From positions 1 to 59,917 of the forward strand of contig JAPUHK010000023.1 in the NCBI GenBank assembly GCA_027297745.1: a stretch of DNA of 59,917 nucleotides, in the 5' to 3' direction. A program made the position numbers and the translations under genes. The number at the start of each line of letters is the position of its first letter. Within the stretch, counting starts at the first letter, position 1. The notes beneath the pieces were generated by a model. That model had not been told where the DNA came from, ran no database searches, and saw only the letters and a list, made by a program, of their open reading frames with translations. Below, piece by piece: positions 17,095 to 25,427 of the stretch. The DNA comes from Planctomycetota bacterium (GTDB taxonomy: Bacteria > Planctomycetota > PLA2).

Positions 17095-17688
17095 GTGTTT
17101 ACCGGATTGGTGGAGTCCATGGGGGCCGTTGTGAAGCTCCAGGAGGGCCCCCGGGCCGTACGTCTGGAGCTCGATGCGGGCGCCCTGGCCGCCGAGGTGG
17201 CGGTCGGGGACTCCGTCGCCGTGGGTGGGTGCTGCCTGACGGCGGTGGCCGTGGCCGGCGGCCGGCTGGCCTTCGACGTGGTGCCGGAAACCCTGGGCCT
17301 GACCACCCTCGGAGAGCGCCGGGCCGGTGACGCGGTCAATCTGGAGCTGCCGCTCAAGGCTTCTGCGCGCATGGGCGGCCACTTCGTGCAAGGGCACGTG
17401 GATGCCGTGGCCGAGGTGCTGGCCGTGGGCGGGGACGACGGCGCGGTCACGCTGTCGATCGCGGTGCCGCCGGCGCTCAAGGGGCAGATCGTGCACAAGG
17501 GCTCCATCGCGGTGGACGGGGTCAGCCTGACCGTGGCGGGCGTGGACGCGGTGAGCTTCCAGGTGGCGCTGGTGCCGCACACGCTGGCAGTGACGACGCT
17601 GGGCAAGCTGCGGCGGGGGGACAGGGTCAATCTGGAGGGAGACGTGCTCGCCAAGTATGTGGCGGCCCTCCTGGAGGCGCGCCCGTGA
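17095..17688 (+). CDS. ribE: Riboflavin synthase alpha chain
   Basis: 197 residues from a GTG. It dismutates two 6,7-dimethyl-8-ribityllumazine molecules to riboflavin. The twin-barrel repeat is clear: [12 protein letters not shown] begins the first barrel and [16 protein letters not shown] the second, with [15 protein letters not shown] and [16 protein letters not shown] as matching segments. Other riboflavin genes are not in the window. The start follows a -10 box by 7 nt, so the mRNA is probably leaderless. Its stop overlaps the next gene by 4 nt. Confidence 0.96.
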   Translation: MFTGLVESMGAVVKLQEGPRAVRLELDAGALAAEVAVGDSVAVGGCCLTAVAVAGGRLAFDVVPETLGLTTLGERRAGDAVNLELPLKASARMGGHFVQGHVDAVAEVLAVGGDDGAVTLSIAVPPALKGQIVHKGSIAVDGVSLTVAGVDAVSFQVALVPHTLAVTTLGKLRRGDRVNLEGDVLAKYVAALLEARP

Positions 17689-18131
17689 AGTGGGTCGCGC
17701 CGGCCGCCCTCGCGCTCGCCGCCGCGCTATGGGCCTGGGCCTTCTGGTCTCCGGTCGAGATGCCCCAGCTGCCGCAGGACCTCGTCGGCCTCTACGAGGT
17801 GGCGGGGACGGCGCCGCCCACGGCCGAAGCCGGGGAGTGGGATACGCCGGGGCGCTTCACGGTTACCTACGAGCTGCGCCGCAACGGAACGTACGCCGTG
17901 CGCCGCATGCTGCAGGGCTACGAGATCGCGATCTTCGAGGGTATCGCCTCCGTGGCCGACGGGAACGAGCTGACGCTCAGACAGATGGCCTTCAACCGCC
18001 GGGAGTCCCCTCCGGAGACGGAGCTCTACAGATACGTGCACGAGGGCCAGCGCCTGATCCTGTACGCCCAGGACGGGCGCGCAAACCTCGCGCTCGAGCG
18101 CAAGGTGGCGCCCCCGGGCAAAGGCGAGTGA
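17685..18131 (+). CDS. Small membrane-anchored or secreted hypothetical protein
   Basis: 148 residues from GTG 17685, overlapping the ribE stop (GTGA). A single hydrophobic N-terminal helix ([18 protein letters not shown]) serves as anchor or signal. The rest alternates strands and turns ([37 protein letters not shown]), reminiscent of a small lipocalin-like beta barrel, but I cannot confirm a family. The coupling to ribE is probably positional. The gene ends exactly where a convergent inverted repeat begins. Confidence 0.7.
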   Translation: MKWVAPAALALAAALWAWAFWSPVEMPQLPQDLVGLYEVAGTAPPTAEAGEWDTPGRFTVTYELRRNGTYAVRRMLQGYEIAIFEGIASVADGNELTLRQMAFNRRESPPETELYRYVHEGQRLILYAQDGRANLALERKVAPPGKGE

Positions 18132-18248
18132 AACGCAAAGACGCGGAGACGCAAAGGGAGATGCAAGTCCGCGGCTAGCGTGTGTCGAACGCAACTGGAC
18201 GATCGACGCGTCCCCCAGGTCTGCTTTGCGCCTTTGCGTCTTTGCGTT
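18132..18248. repeat. Inverted repeat of 8-nt tandem words filling a convergent gap
   Basis: Left arm 18132-18156 consists of ACGCAAAG, ACGCGGAG and ACGCAAAG; right arm 18224-18248 consists of CTTTGCGC, CTTTGCGT and CTTTGCGT. The arms touch the stop codons of both converging genes, so the element exactly fills the 117-nt gap. Likely acts as a bidirectional transcription end. Confidence 0.7.
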
Positions 18249-19448
18249 CTAGTTCAAGACGTTGAAGAGGAACGTGGTGAACGTGACCAGGCTTGCCAGC
18301 GGGGCGTTCTCGCGCGCCACCTCGCCCGCCTCGCGGAAGCCGCTGAGCATGACCTCCAGGTCCGTGACCACCGTGTCGTCCATGATCAGCCTGCCGAGCG
18401 AGCCGCGCCCTTCGCGCACCTGCAGCGTGATGACCTCGATGTTCTCCGCGGAGCGGCGCAGATCCCGCACCACGCTGCGAAAGTCGTCGTAGGCCTCCTC
18501 GCTCTTCAGCAGCTTGCCGATCGTGCCGCGCCCTTGGCGCAGATCTTGCGTGATCAGCGCGAAGTCGCGCAGCGCGTCGACCAGGTCGCGGCCGAGCTGC
18601 TCGTCCTTGAACAGCCGTCCGAGCGCGCCGCGCCCTTCGTTCACGTGGTCCACGAGCTTCTCGAGCTTCCGGGCCGTAGCGACCAGCGAGTCCACCAGCG
18701 CCTCGTCCTTCAGCAGCTTGCCGATCGACCCCCGGCCCTGACGGATGTCCTCCGCGATCAAGCGCACCATGTGCACCGTGTCAACGACGTCCTCCGCCAG
18801 GCGCGGGTCGTTGATGAGGCGGCCGAGCAGACCTTGCGACGCGTTGATCTTCTCGCTGAAGTTGCGGAAGTTCTGGACCGCCTCCAACACCTGCTCGTAG
18901 ATCTCCTCTTCCACCAGCAGCTTGCCGAGCGTGCCCTTGCCGTCACGCACGTTCCGCGTCAGCTCTTCCAGGTGCTTGACGGTTTTTATGACGTCGTCGC
19001 TGGCCCCGCGCACCATGTCGCCGAGCTCGCTCAAGGCGCCGCCCTCGGAGGAGCTGGGCAGGGGCCCTGGAGGCGACTGCACGCGCCCGCGGGGCGTTCC
19101 GCGCTCGATGCTGACCCGGTAGGCTCCGAACAGTCCCTGCCGCGCGATCACGACACGCGCGTCCTCCCACAGCGTGAGGTCTGCGCGCAAGGACAGCATC
19201 AGCTCCACACGTCTGCCCAGGGCGATCTCGTCGTCCTCCACCAGGCGGATCGAGTCGACCACGCCGATCTTGTGCCCCGACGTGAAGACGTCGGTCCCCT
19301 CGCGCACGCCTTCCGCCTGGTCGAAGAACACCTGCCACGTGGCGCTCTTGCCCAGCTGGACCTTGTTCAGCACGAGCGTGAAGTAGGTCAGGGTGGCCAG
19401 CGTCACGAGAACGAAGGCGCCGAGCACCGTGCTGCGGGTTTTGGTCAT
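18249..19448 (-). CDS. mlaD: MlaD/MCE-family lipid transport protein with long repeat tail
   Basis: 399 residues. One N-terminal transmembrane helix (about 8-27) is followed by an MCE domain at about 38-115 (WQVFFDQAEGVREGTDVF, GHKIGVVDSIRL). MCE proteins form hexamers carrying phospholipids between membranes. The tail from about 170 to 385 holds six copies of an approximately 40-residue unit starting with a glycine motif such as GKGTLGKLL, GRGSIGKLL, GRGALGRLF and GRGTIGKLL, predicted long helices that could form the tunnel seen in other long MCE proteins. Coupled to mlaF by a 4-nt overlap. Confidence 0.88.
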   Translation of the reverse strand: MTKTRSTVLGAFVLVTLATLTYFTLVLNKVQLGKSATWQVFFDQAEGVREGTDVFTSGHKIGVVDSIRLVEDDEIALGRRVELMLSLRADLTLWEDARVVIARQGLFGAYRVSIERGTPRGRVQSPPGPLPSSSEGGALSELGDMVRGASDDVIKTVKHLEELTRNVRDGKGTLGKLLVEEEIYEQVLEAVQNFRNFSEKINASQGLLGRLINDPRLAEDVVDTVHMVRLIAEDIRQGRGSIGKLLKDEALVDSLVATARKLEKLVDHVNEGRGALGRLFKDEQLGRDLVDALRDFALITQDLRQGRGTIGKLLKSEEAYDDFRSVVRDLRRSAENIEVITLQVREGRGSLGRLIMDDTVVTDLEVMLSGFREAGEVARENAPLASLVTFTTFLFNVLN

Positions 19449-20212
19449 GACTTCTCCTCCTTCTGGGCGAATTCGGCCAGCGGTCCCTCGAGGCTCCCGG
19501 TTACGAACTGATGCACGACGGGATCTGCGGACAAGCGGATCTCGTCGGGCGTGCCGGTGGCGATGATGCGGCCCCGGTAGAGCATGGCGATGCGGTCCGC
19601 GACGCGGAAGGCGCCTTCCATGTCGTGGGAGACCACCACCGAGGTCACGCCTGTGCGCCTATTGAGGTCGATGATCAGCTGATCGATGGCGTGCGCGGTG
19701 ACCGGATCCAGGCCCGTGGTGGGCTCGTCGTAGAGCATGACCTGGGGATCCGTGACCAGCGAGCGGGCCAGCCCGCCGCGCTTGCGCATGCCGCCGGACA
19801 GCTGGTCGGGCATCAAGTGCGCGGCGTCGTACAGTCCGACCCGGTACAGCACCTCCATCACCTTGGCGTCGATGCGCTTGCGCGGGAAGTTGGGATTCTC
19901 GAGCAGCGGCAGCGCCACGTTTTGGGCCAGCGTCAGCCAGTTGACGAGCGCTCCGCTCTGGAACAGGTAACCCATCTTCGTGCGGAACCGGCGCAGCCGC
20001 TTGCGGCTCAGGCGGGGGACGTTCTTGGTCAGCACGACCACGCGGCCGGAGTCGGGTTTCGTCAGCCCGATCATGAGCCGCAGCAAGGTCGACTTGCCGC
20101 TGCCCGACTTTCCGATCACGACGAACGTCTCGCCGTCTTGTACATCGAGGTCGAGGTTGTCCAGGACGACCTTGCTGCCGTAGGTCTTGGTGACTCCTTC
20201 GACATGAATCAT
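19445..20212 (-). CDS. mlaF: Mla-type ABC transporter ATP-binding protein
   Basis: 255 residues from ATG 20212, which overlaps the mlaE stop. Complete ABC ATPase: Walker A GKSGSGKST, Q-loop YLFQSGALVNWLTL, signature DQLSGGMRKRGGLARSL, Walker B VMLYDEPTTGLDP and switch His in VVVSHDM. The QSGAL and LSGGM forms are typical of Mla/Ttg2A ATPases. It powers phospholipid transport across the envelope with MlaE and MlaD encoded on either side. Confidence 0.95.
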   Translation of the reverse strand: MIHVEGVTKTYGSKVVLDNLDLDVQDGETFVVIGKSGSGKSTLLRLMIGLTKPDSGRVVVLTKNVPRLSRKRLRRFRTKMGYLFQSGALVNWLTLAQNVALPLLENPNFPRKRIDAKVMEVLYRVGLYDAAHLMPDQLSGGMRKRGGLARSLVTDPQVMLYDEPTTGLDPVTAHAIDQLIIDLNRRTGVTSVVVSHDMEGAFRVADRIAMLYRGRIIATGTPDEIRLSADPVVHQFVTGSLEGPLAEFAQKEEKS

Positions 20213-21030
20213 GACGGGAAGGCCTGGTAAGCGACCCAGCTGAAGTTGTAGGAGATGATCAGCGTGAGCACGATCGAGGTGATCACCGCGGTGCGCACCG
20301 CGCGCCCGACGCCGAGCGCGCCGCCGCGCGCCTGGAGGCCCTGGGCGCAGCCGACGCCGGCCATGACCCACCCCGTGAAGGAAGCCTTCATCAGGCCCGC
20401 GTAGACGTCCTTGGGCAGATATCCCCATTCCCGGCCGCTCAGCGTGTCGAGCGCGTTCTCGAGATAGCGGTCCATCGGCAGGCCGATCTGGTTCATGGCC
20501 ACGAGACCGCCGCCGATCACCCCGATGATGTCGGCCACGACCGTGAGGAAGAAGGTCATCACGGTGAGCGCTACGATGCGCGGCGCCACCAGGTAGCTGG
20601 CGGGGCGCACGCTCAGCACCTCGAGCGCCGACACCTCCTCCGAGACGGCCATCGTCCCGATCTCAGCCGCGTACGCGCTGACCACGGTGCCGACCAGGAT
20701 GATGCAGGTCATGAAGGGGCCGAACTCGCGCGCGAAGGTCTGGGCCACGATGCGGCCGACCGTTTCGCCCTGACCCAGCTGATCGAGGAAGATCCCCGTC
20801 TGCAGCGAGATGATCATCCCGGCGAAGAGCGCCACGATCGCCACCACGGGCAGCGACTGGATGCCGCCGTCGTACATCAGGCTGAACGTCATGCGCCAGC
20901 GCGGCTTGCGGAAGGCCCAGCCTGTGCCGCGGACCAAGAGCACGATCGTGTAGCCGGCGCGGTCGAACAGCTCCGCGACGGCGCGTCCCAACCCCGCGAC
21001 CGCGCCCAGGGGCCCGTTCGCGGCGTTCAC
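20209..21030 (-). CDS. mlaE: Mla-type ABC transporter permease
   Basis: 273 residues from GTG 21030, which overlaps the preceding stop (GTGA). Multi-spanning inner-membrane protein with the MlaE hallmarks: SLPVVAIVALFAGMIISLQT, FGPFMTCIILVGTVVSAYAAEIGTM and the conserved EEVSALEVLSVRPASYLVAPRI, then VIGGGLVAM. It forms the transport channel with MlaF. Fourfold coupling (lipoprotein, E, F, D) marks one operon. Confidence 0.95.
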   Translation of the reverse strand: MNAANGPLGAVAGLGRAVAELFDRAGYTIVLLVRGTGWAFRKPRWRMTFSLMYDGGIQSLPVVAIVALFAGMIISLQTGIFLDQLGQGETVGRIVAQTFAREFGPFMTCIILVGTVVSAYAAEIGTMAVSEEVSALEVLSVRPASYLVAPRIVALTVMTFFLTVVADIIGVIGGGLVAMNQIGLPMDRYLENALDTLSGREWGYLPKDVYAGLMKASFTGWVMAGVGCAQGLQARGGALGVGRAVRTAVITSIVLTLIISYNFSWVAYQAFPS

Positions 21031-22388
21031 TGCGGATCTCCCGTCCGGATCTTGATGAACCAAAGTAGGCGCAGGAAACGACCCTTTTCGTTGCGGTCCC
21101 AGCCGATCGACCCGAGCAGCAAGCGCGTCTTGCGCCGGCCCGAAACCCAGCGCGTCTTGTGGTACACGAGCGGCACCGTGAACGACCGGTACTCCTTCGT
21201 GCGGTTCCACTGCAGCAGCCCGAGCGCGGCCGAGGTGTCACGGCTGCCGTCCGGGTGGCGCCGGTGCGAATAGAGGGTCAGAAACGGGCGCCAGGGCTCG
21301 TAGTAGTTGCGCCAGGTCGGTGAATCGACGGGGATCACGTGCGGGAACTCGAACCACCGGAACCCGTCGGAGCGCGTTTCCTTGAAGTAGAAGGGAAAGA
21401 AGTTCGTCTTGCGTGTGACCGCCCCGTCCCGCCGGTTGTAGGAGTGCACGTTCGTGTACAGCGGCAAGACCCACTGGATGCGCTGGAAGGTGTCTCCGTC
21501 ATCGACGTACATGCGTCTGAAGAAGGGCCACAGCGTAACGTCGGTGGTCGTGAATCCCGTCCGGCGATAGGAGCGCACCGGCCACAGGCGACGGATCTCG
21601 AGCCCGTCGCCGCCACCCGCGCTGCGCCACACGGGCCAGAAGCCGCGATCCCTTGCCCCCGTGAGGTAATTCTCAGAGCTGTAGAAGAAGGGCCACAGCC
21701 AGGTCTTTTGCACGAACGTGCCGGTTTCGGTGCGGCCGTAGAAGGGCCAGAAGAAAAAGCCGCGGTCGGGGCCGTTCCGCCTCCAGGTGTAGAAGGGCCA
21801 CAGGAAAAACCCGGTCTCCGTCCCGTCCCGCAGGCGGGACTTCCCCCAGAACGGCGCGAAGCGCCTGCGGCGCCGGCCGCCGGGCTTGCCGTCCGTGCCC
21901 CAGGAGATCAGCGGCCAGAAGATGTTCACGCTGCGCCAGCTTCCCAAGCGGGCCGTGATGTAGAAGGGCGTGATCATGACCAGCTGGTCGTAGCCGAGCA
22001 AGCGCGTGGTCTTCCCGCCGAAAGGGAAGATCAGCAGGCGGTCGTTGCCCCACCAAAGGAAGGGGAAGACGATCAGATACCAGGAGCGGTACCTCTCGGG
22101 CTTGCGGCGGGCCGTGTAGGAGATGAAGGGGACCGTGATCGTTGTCAGCGAGGGCGTCCAGTGGCGGCGGTAGAGGCGGCCGAGCACGTGGACCCGCTGC
22201 CGGGGGCCGCTCGCCTCCGTCGTGAACTCGCGCCAGTAGAAGGGCCGCACCATGCCGATCTGCGCCCCAGCCCTGGTGCGCTTCTCCACGAAGGGCTCGA
22301 GGATCGAGGGCTCGGGCTCCCGGCCGGGATCCGGCGTGCCGCCCCGGGAGGTCGCGCAAGCGGCCAGCACCAGGGTCGTGAGGAGCAT
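21027..22388 (-). CDS. Lipoprotein with many WPF/FPF aromatic repeats, first gene of the mla operon
   Basis: 453 residues. The very short signal ends in a lipobox (LVLAAC at residue 11). The mature protein is dominated by short aromatic repeats spaced about 20-30 residues: FLWPFYTWRR, FFFWPFYGRT, TWLWPFFYSS, VTLWPFFRRM, NFFPFYFKE and ITPFYITAR, alternating with basic turns. This pattern fits beta-strands of a barrel or propeller. It is the promoter-proximal gene of the mla operon and overlaps mlaE, so it is a good candidate for the outer-membrane-side partner of the lipid transporter, in place of VacJ/MlaA. That role is inference from position. Confidence 0.75.
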   Translation of the reverse strand: MLLTTLVLAACATSRGGTPDPGREPEPSILEPFVEKRTRAGAQIGMVRPFYWREFTTEASGPRQRVHVLGRLYRRHWTPSLTTITVPFISYTARRKPERYRSWYLIVFPFLWWGNDRLLIFPFGGKTTRLLGYDQLVMITPFYITARLGSWRSVNIFWPLISWGTDGKPGGRRRRRFAPFWGKSRLRDGTETGFFLWPFYTWRRNGPDRGFFFWPFYGRTETGTFVQKTWLWPFFYSSENYLTGARDRGFWPVWRSAGGGDGLEIRRLWPVRSYRRTGFTTTDVTLWPFFRRMYVDDGDTFQRIQWVLPLYTNVHSYNRRDGAVTRKTNFFPFYFKETRSDGFRWFEFPHVIPVDSPTWRNYYEPWRPFLTLYSHRRHPDGSRDTSAALGLLQWNRTKEYRSFTVPLVYHKTRWVSGRRKTRLLLGSIGWDRNEKGRFLRLLWFIKIRTGDPQ

Positions 22389-22424
22389 CGAACGAGCCTT
22401 CAGGGCGTCCTCGGTTGGGTATTC

Positions 22425-22468
22425 CGCAGCGACCGTTGTGGGGAGGCCAATTTACAACCCGCTGCGGA
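22425..22468. promoter_or_regulatory. Palindrome between the divergent mla operon and lipoprotein gene
   Basis: CCGCAGCG (22425-22432) pairs with CGCTGCGG (22461-22468) and GTTGT (22436-22440) with ACAAC (22455-22459). The position in a divergent 183-nt promoter gap suggests a regulator site or hairpin. Confidence 0.4.
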
Positions 22469-22571
22469 CTCGGAGGCGGGGTTTCGGGTCTTCGGCCGCT
22501 TCCTGCTCCCCTTGCCACAGCGCCCCTACGGTAGCGCGCTGGGCGGACCGATGGAGACCCTGGAGGTAGCC

Positions 22572-23150
22572 ATGCGCCGATGGGCCTATTTGTTGATCTT
22601 CCTGGTGGCCTGTAATACCACCCAGGGCCCCGGGGACCCGGACAACCCTGATGCCCTGATCACGGTGTCGGCGAAAGAGCTGGAGCCCCTCGAGTCGTTC
22701 ATCTTCAAGCAGCCGAAGATGCTCGCGGCCCCGATGATCCGGGTGGAGATGTCGACGCAGTACTTCGAGGAGCGCGTCGCGATCCTGCGCGACTTCCGCT
22801 ACGTGGAGAAGCGCGAGAGCTTCCTGCCCGACGGCACCCGTACCCTGGTGCTGACGAATATCAACCACGCGCAGAAGACCAATATCGATCCGAACCTGCT
22901 GCCCCAGGTCTCGTTCGGCCGGGGCCTGCAGATCCGCGCCTTCGAGCAGCTGGTGCTCTTCGTGCGGCCGTCGCACGACAAGAAGCGGCCGATATACATC
23001 CTCGTCCAGGCCGTGGGTCCGAACGCCGACGTGCGCATGTGGAGCGGGGGCAAGCTGCGCTTCGACGGGCGCCGCCGCCTGAGCCTGCAGGCGGAGCTGG
23101 TCTGGGACGAGGACTGGGGCCGCTACCGCTTCCGCAGCAACGTGGGGTAA
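22572..23150 (+). CDS. Hypothetical lipoprotein
   Basis: 192 residues. ATG 22572 is chosen because a GGAGG ribosome site lies 5 nt upstream; ATG 22551 is the alternative. The lipobox LIFLVAC puts the acylated Cys at about residue 13. The mature part alternates polar strands and helices (LPDGTRTLVLTNINHAQKTN, RPIYILVQAVGPNADVRMWS) with no motif I recognise. It is divergent from the mla operon and 131 nt before sucC, with a CTCAGCC/GGCTGAG hairpin after its stop. Confidence 0.75.
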   Translation: MRRWAYLLIFLVACNTTQGPGDPDNPDALITVSAKELEPLESFIFKQPKMLAAPMIRVEMSTQYFEERVAILRDFRYVEKRESFLPDGTRTLVLTNINHAQKTNIDPNLLPQVSFGRGLQIRAFEQLVLFVRPSHDKKRPIYILVQAVGPNADVRMWSGGKLRFDGRRRLSLQAELVWDEDWGRYRFRSNVG

Positions 23151-23266
23151 TTCCTTGGCCTCAGCCCCAGCGGGGGGGCACGCGTACGGGTGTTGATCCC
23201 GCATTCGCAAGGCTAAGTCGAAGGCTGAGAGACGGGTGGGATGTTTGAGCCCCCGGCCCCGGTTGC

Positions 23267-23272
23267 TACGAT
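23267..23272 (+). promoter_or_regulatory. Extended -10 box of sucC
   Basis: TACGAT preceded by TG one base away (TGCTACGAT) and ending 9 nt before the sucC ATG. No purine-rich ribosome site fits between, so the message may be leaderless. Confidence 0.45.
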
Positions 23273-23281
23273 CCCCCGCGG

Positions 23282-24442
23282 ATGAAGATTCACGAGTACC
23301 AGGCCAAGCGTCTGTTCGCGGACTTCGGGATTCCCACCCCGCGCGGCGTCGTCTGCCGGACGCTCGACGAGGTCGGGCCGGCATGGGACGAACTGGGCAA
23401 GGACCTGTGCGTTGTCAAGGCGCAGATCCACGCCGGAGGCCGCGGCAAGGGCGGCGGCGTGCAGCTCGCGCGCAGCGGCGAGCAAGCCGTCGAGCACGCG
23501 GCCGCGATGCTCGGCAAGCCGTTGGTGACGCATCAGACCGGCCCCGAGGGGCGCATCGTGCGCCGGTTGCTGGTCGAGGAGGGCTTGCAGATCCGCAAGG
23601 AGTTCTACGTGGCGCTCGCCGTGGATCGCAGCCTCAACCAGCCTGTCCTGATCGCCAGCGCGGAAGGCGGTGTCGAGATCGAAGAGGTGGCGCGCGAGCG
23701 CCCCGAGGCGATCCTGCACGAGCCCGTCGATCCGCGCGAGGGGCTGTTCCCCTTCCAGGCGCGCGCGCTCGCCTCGGGCCTCGGCCTCGAAGGCGATGCG
23801 GCCACCGAGGCCGCGAAGCTCTTCCAGGGCCTGGCGCGCCTGTTCGCCACGTTCGACTGCTCGCTGGCCGAGATCAACCCGCTCGTGCTGCTCGAAGACG
23901 GCCGCGTTGTCGCGCTCGACGGCAAGATCAACTTCGACGACAACGCGCTCTTCCGCCACAAGGAGTTGCAGGAGCTGCGCGACCGGGATGAGGAGGACGC
24001 TGCCGAGGCGCGCGCGGCCGAGCACAACCTCAGCTACGTGCAGCTCGACGGCAACATCGGCTGCATGGTGAACGGCGCGGGCCTCGCCATGGCCACGATG
24101 GACATCATCAAGGTGCACGGTGGGGAGCCGGACAACTTCCTCGATGTGGGCGGCGGCGCCTCCGTGGAGCGCGTCACCGAAGCCTTCAAGATCATCCTCG
24201 AGGAAGAGAACGTGCGAGCCATCCTGGTCAACATCTTCGGCGGCATCGTGAAGTGCGACCTGATCGCCGAGGGGATCCTGGCCGGCGTCCAGGCGGTGGA
24301 GCTGAAGGTGCCCCTGATCGTGCGCCTCGAAGGCACGAACGTCGAGCGCGGCCGGCAGTTGCTGCGCGACTCCGGGTTGACCATCCGCACCGCGACGGAC
24401 ATGTCCGACGCCGCATCGCAGGCGGTGGAGGCGGCCGGATGA
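23282..24442 (+). CDS. sucC: Succinyl-CoA synthetase beta subunit
   Basis: 386 residues, normal length. Converts succinyl-CoA to succinate with nucleotide phosphorylation in the TCA cycle. ATP-grasp start [20 protein letters not shown], the nucleotide loop [27 protein letters not shown], and the CoA-ligase part [18 protein letters not shown] and [13 protein letters not shown] are all present. Its TGA overlaps the sucD ATG by 3 of 4 nt (ATGA). Confidence 0.97.
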   Translation: MKIHEYQAKRLFADFGIPTPRGVVCRTLDEVGPAWDELGKDLCVVKAQIHAGGRGKGGGVQLARSGEQAVEHAAAMLGKPLVTHQTGPEGRIVRRLLVEEGLQIRKEFYVALAVDRSLNQPVLIASAEGGVEIEEVARERPEAILHEPVDPREGLFPFQARALASGLGLEGDAATEAAKLFQGLARLFATFDCSLAEINPLVLLEDGRVVALDGKINFDDNALFRHKELQELRDRDEEDAAEARAAEHNLSYVQLDGNIGCMVNGAGLAMATMDIIKVHGGEPDNFLDVGGGASVERVTEAFKIILEEENVRAILVNIFGGIVKCDLIAEGILAGVQAVELKVPLIVRLEGTNVERGRQLLRDSGLTIRTATDMSDAASQAVEAAG

Positions 24443-25311
24443 GCATCCTCGTCGGCAAGCACTCGCGCGTCGTCGTGCAGGGGCTCGGCGCGGCGGGCAA
24501 GTTCCACGCGTCGCAGTGCCGCGAGTACGGCACGCAGATCGTGGCGGCCACCAAGCCCGGCGCGGGCGGCAGCGAGTGGGAGGGCATCCCGATCTTCGAC
24601 ACGGTGCGCGCGGCTCGCGCGGCGACCGGCGCGGACACGTCGTTGATCTTCGTACCCGCGCCCTATGCCGCGGACGCGATTCGCGAGGCGGCCGACGCGG
24701 GCATCGGGCTCGCGGTGGCCATCACCGAGGGGATTCCCGTGCTCGACATGGTGCGTCTCAAGGCCTATCTGGCCGACAAGTCCACGCGCCTGATCGGCCC
24801 CAACTGCCCCGGCATCATGACGCCCGGTGGCGCCAAGATCGGCATCATGCCCGGCTACATCCACAAGCCGGGAAGCGTGGGGGTGATCTCCCGTTCCGGC
24901 ACGCTCACCTACGAGGCCGTGTGGCAGCTCAGCGAGCGGGATATCGGGCAGAGCACGTGCATCGGCATCGGGGGCGACCCGGTGCAGGGGATGAACTTCG
25001 TCGACTGCCTCGAGCTGTTTGCGGCGGACGACGGCACCGCGGCGGTCGTCTTGATCGGTGAGATCGGCGGCAGCGCGGAAGAAGAGGCGGCCGCCTGGAT
25101 TCGCGAGCATATGCCCCACAAGCCGGTCGTGGCCTTCATTGCCGGCGCCACCGCGCCTCCGGGCAAGCGCATGGGGCACGCCGGCGCGATCATCGCCGGC
25201 GGCAGCGGCAAGGCCGAGGACAAGCAGGCCGCGCTCAGGGACGCTGGCGTGACCGTCGTGGACTCCCCGGCCGAGATCGGCTCCGCGATGGCGCAAGAAC
25301 TGGCTCACTAG
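24439..25311 (+). CDS. sucD: Succinyl-CoA synthetase alpha subunit
   Basis: 290 residues from ATG 24439. It has the CoA-binding Rossmann segment ([14 protein letters not shown]), the [10 protein letters not shown] loop and the phosphohistidine His247 in [13 protein letters not shown]. It forms the heterotetramer with SucC and is translationally coupled to it. Confidence 0.97.
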   Translation: MSILVGKHSRVVVQGLGAAGKFHASQCREYGTQIVAATKPGAGGSEWEGIPIFDTVRAARAATGADTSLIFVPAPYAADAIREAADAGIGLAVAITEGIPVLDMVRLKAYLADKSTRLIGPNCPGIMTPGGAKIGIMPGYIHKPGSVGVISRSGTLTYEAVWQLSERDIGQSTCIGIGGDPVQGMNFVDCLELFAADDGTAAVVLIGEIGGSAEEEAAAWIREHMPHKPVVAFIAGATAPPGKRMGHAGAIIAGGSGKAEDKQAALRDAGVTVVDSPAEIGSAMAQELAH

Positions 25312-25418
25312 CCGCTTTTGGGCGCCTCTGTCCTGTTTTTTGGGCAGCAAACGGCCCTCGCCGGCCGTATTGACCCTTGAGACGCGTCCGTAGCGAAACC
25401 TGCGGGCCCGACCTGGGC

Positions 25419-25424
25419 TAAAAT
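25419..25424 (+). promoter_or_regulatory. -10 box of the secreted redox cluster
   Basis: TAAAAT lies only 3 nt before ATG 25428. Transcription from it would begin at or past that codon, which favours the internal ATG at 25443 as the true start. Confidence 0.4.
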
Positions 25425-25427
25425 CCG

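Noticed and set aside
18132-18248. CRISPR-like array at the tandem-word repeats
   Set aside because: The units are 8 nt with no unique spacers and are arranged as an inverted pair; no cas gene is present.
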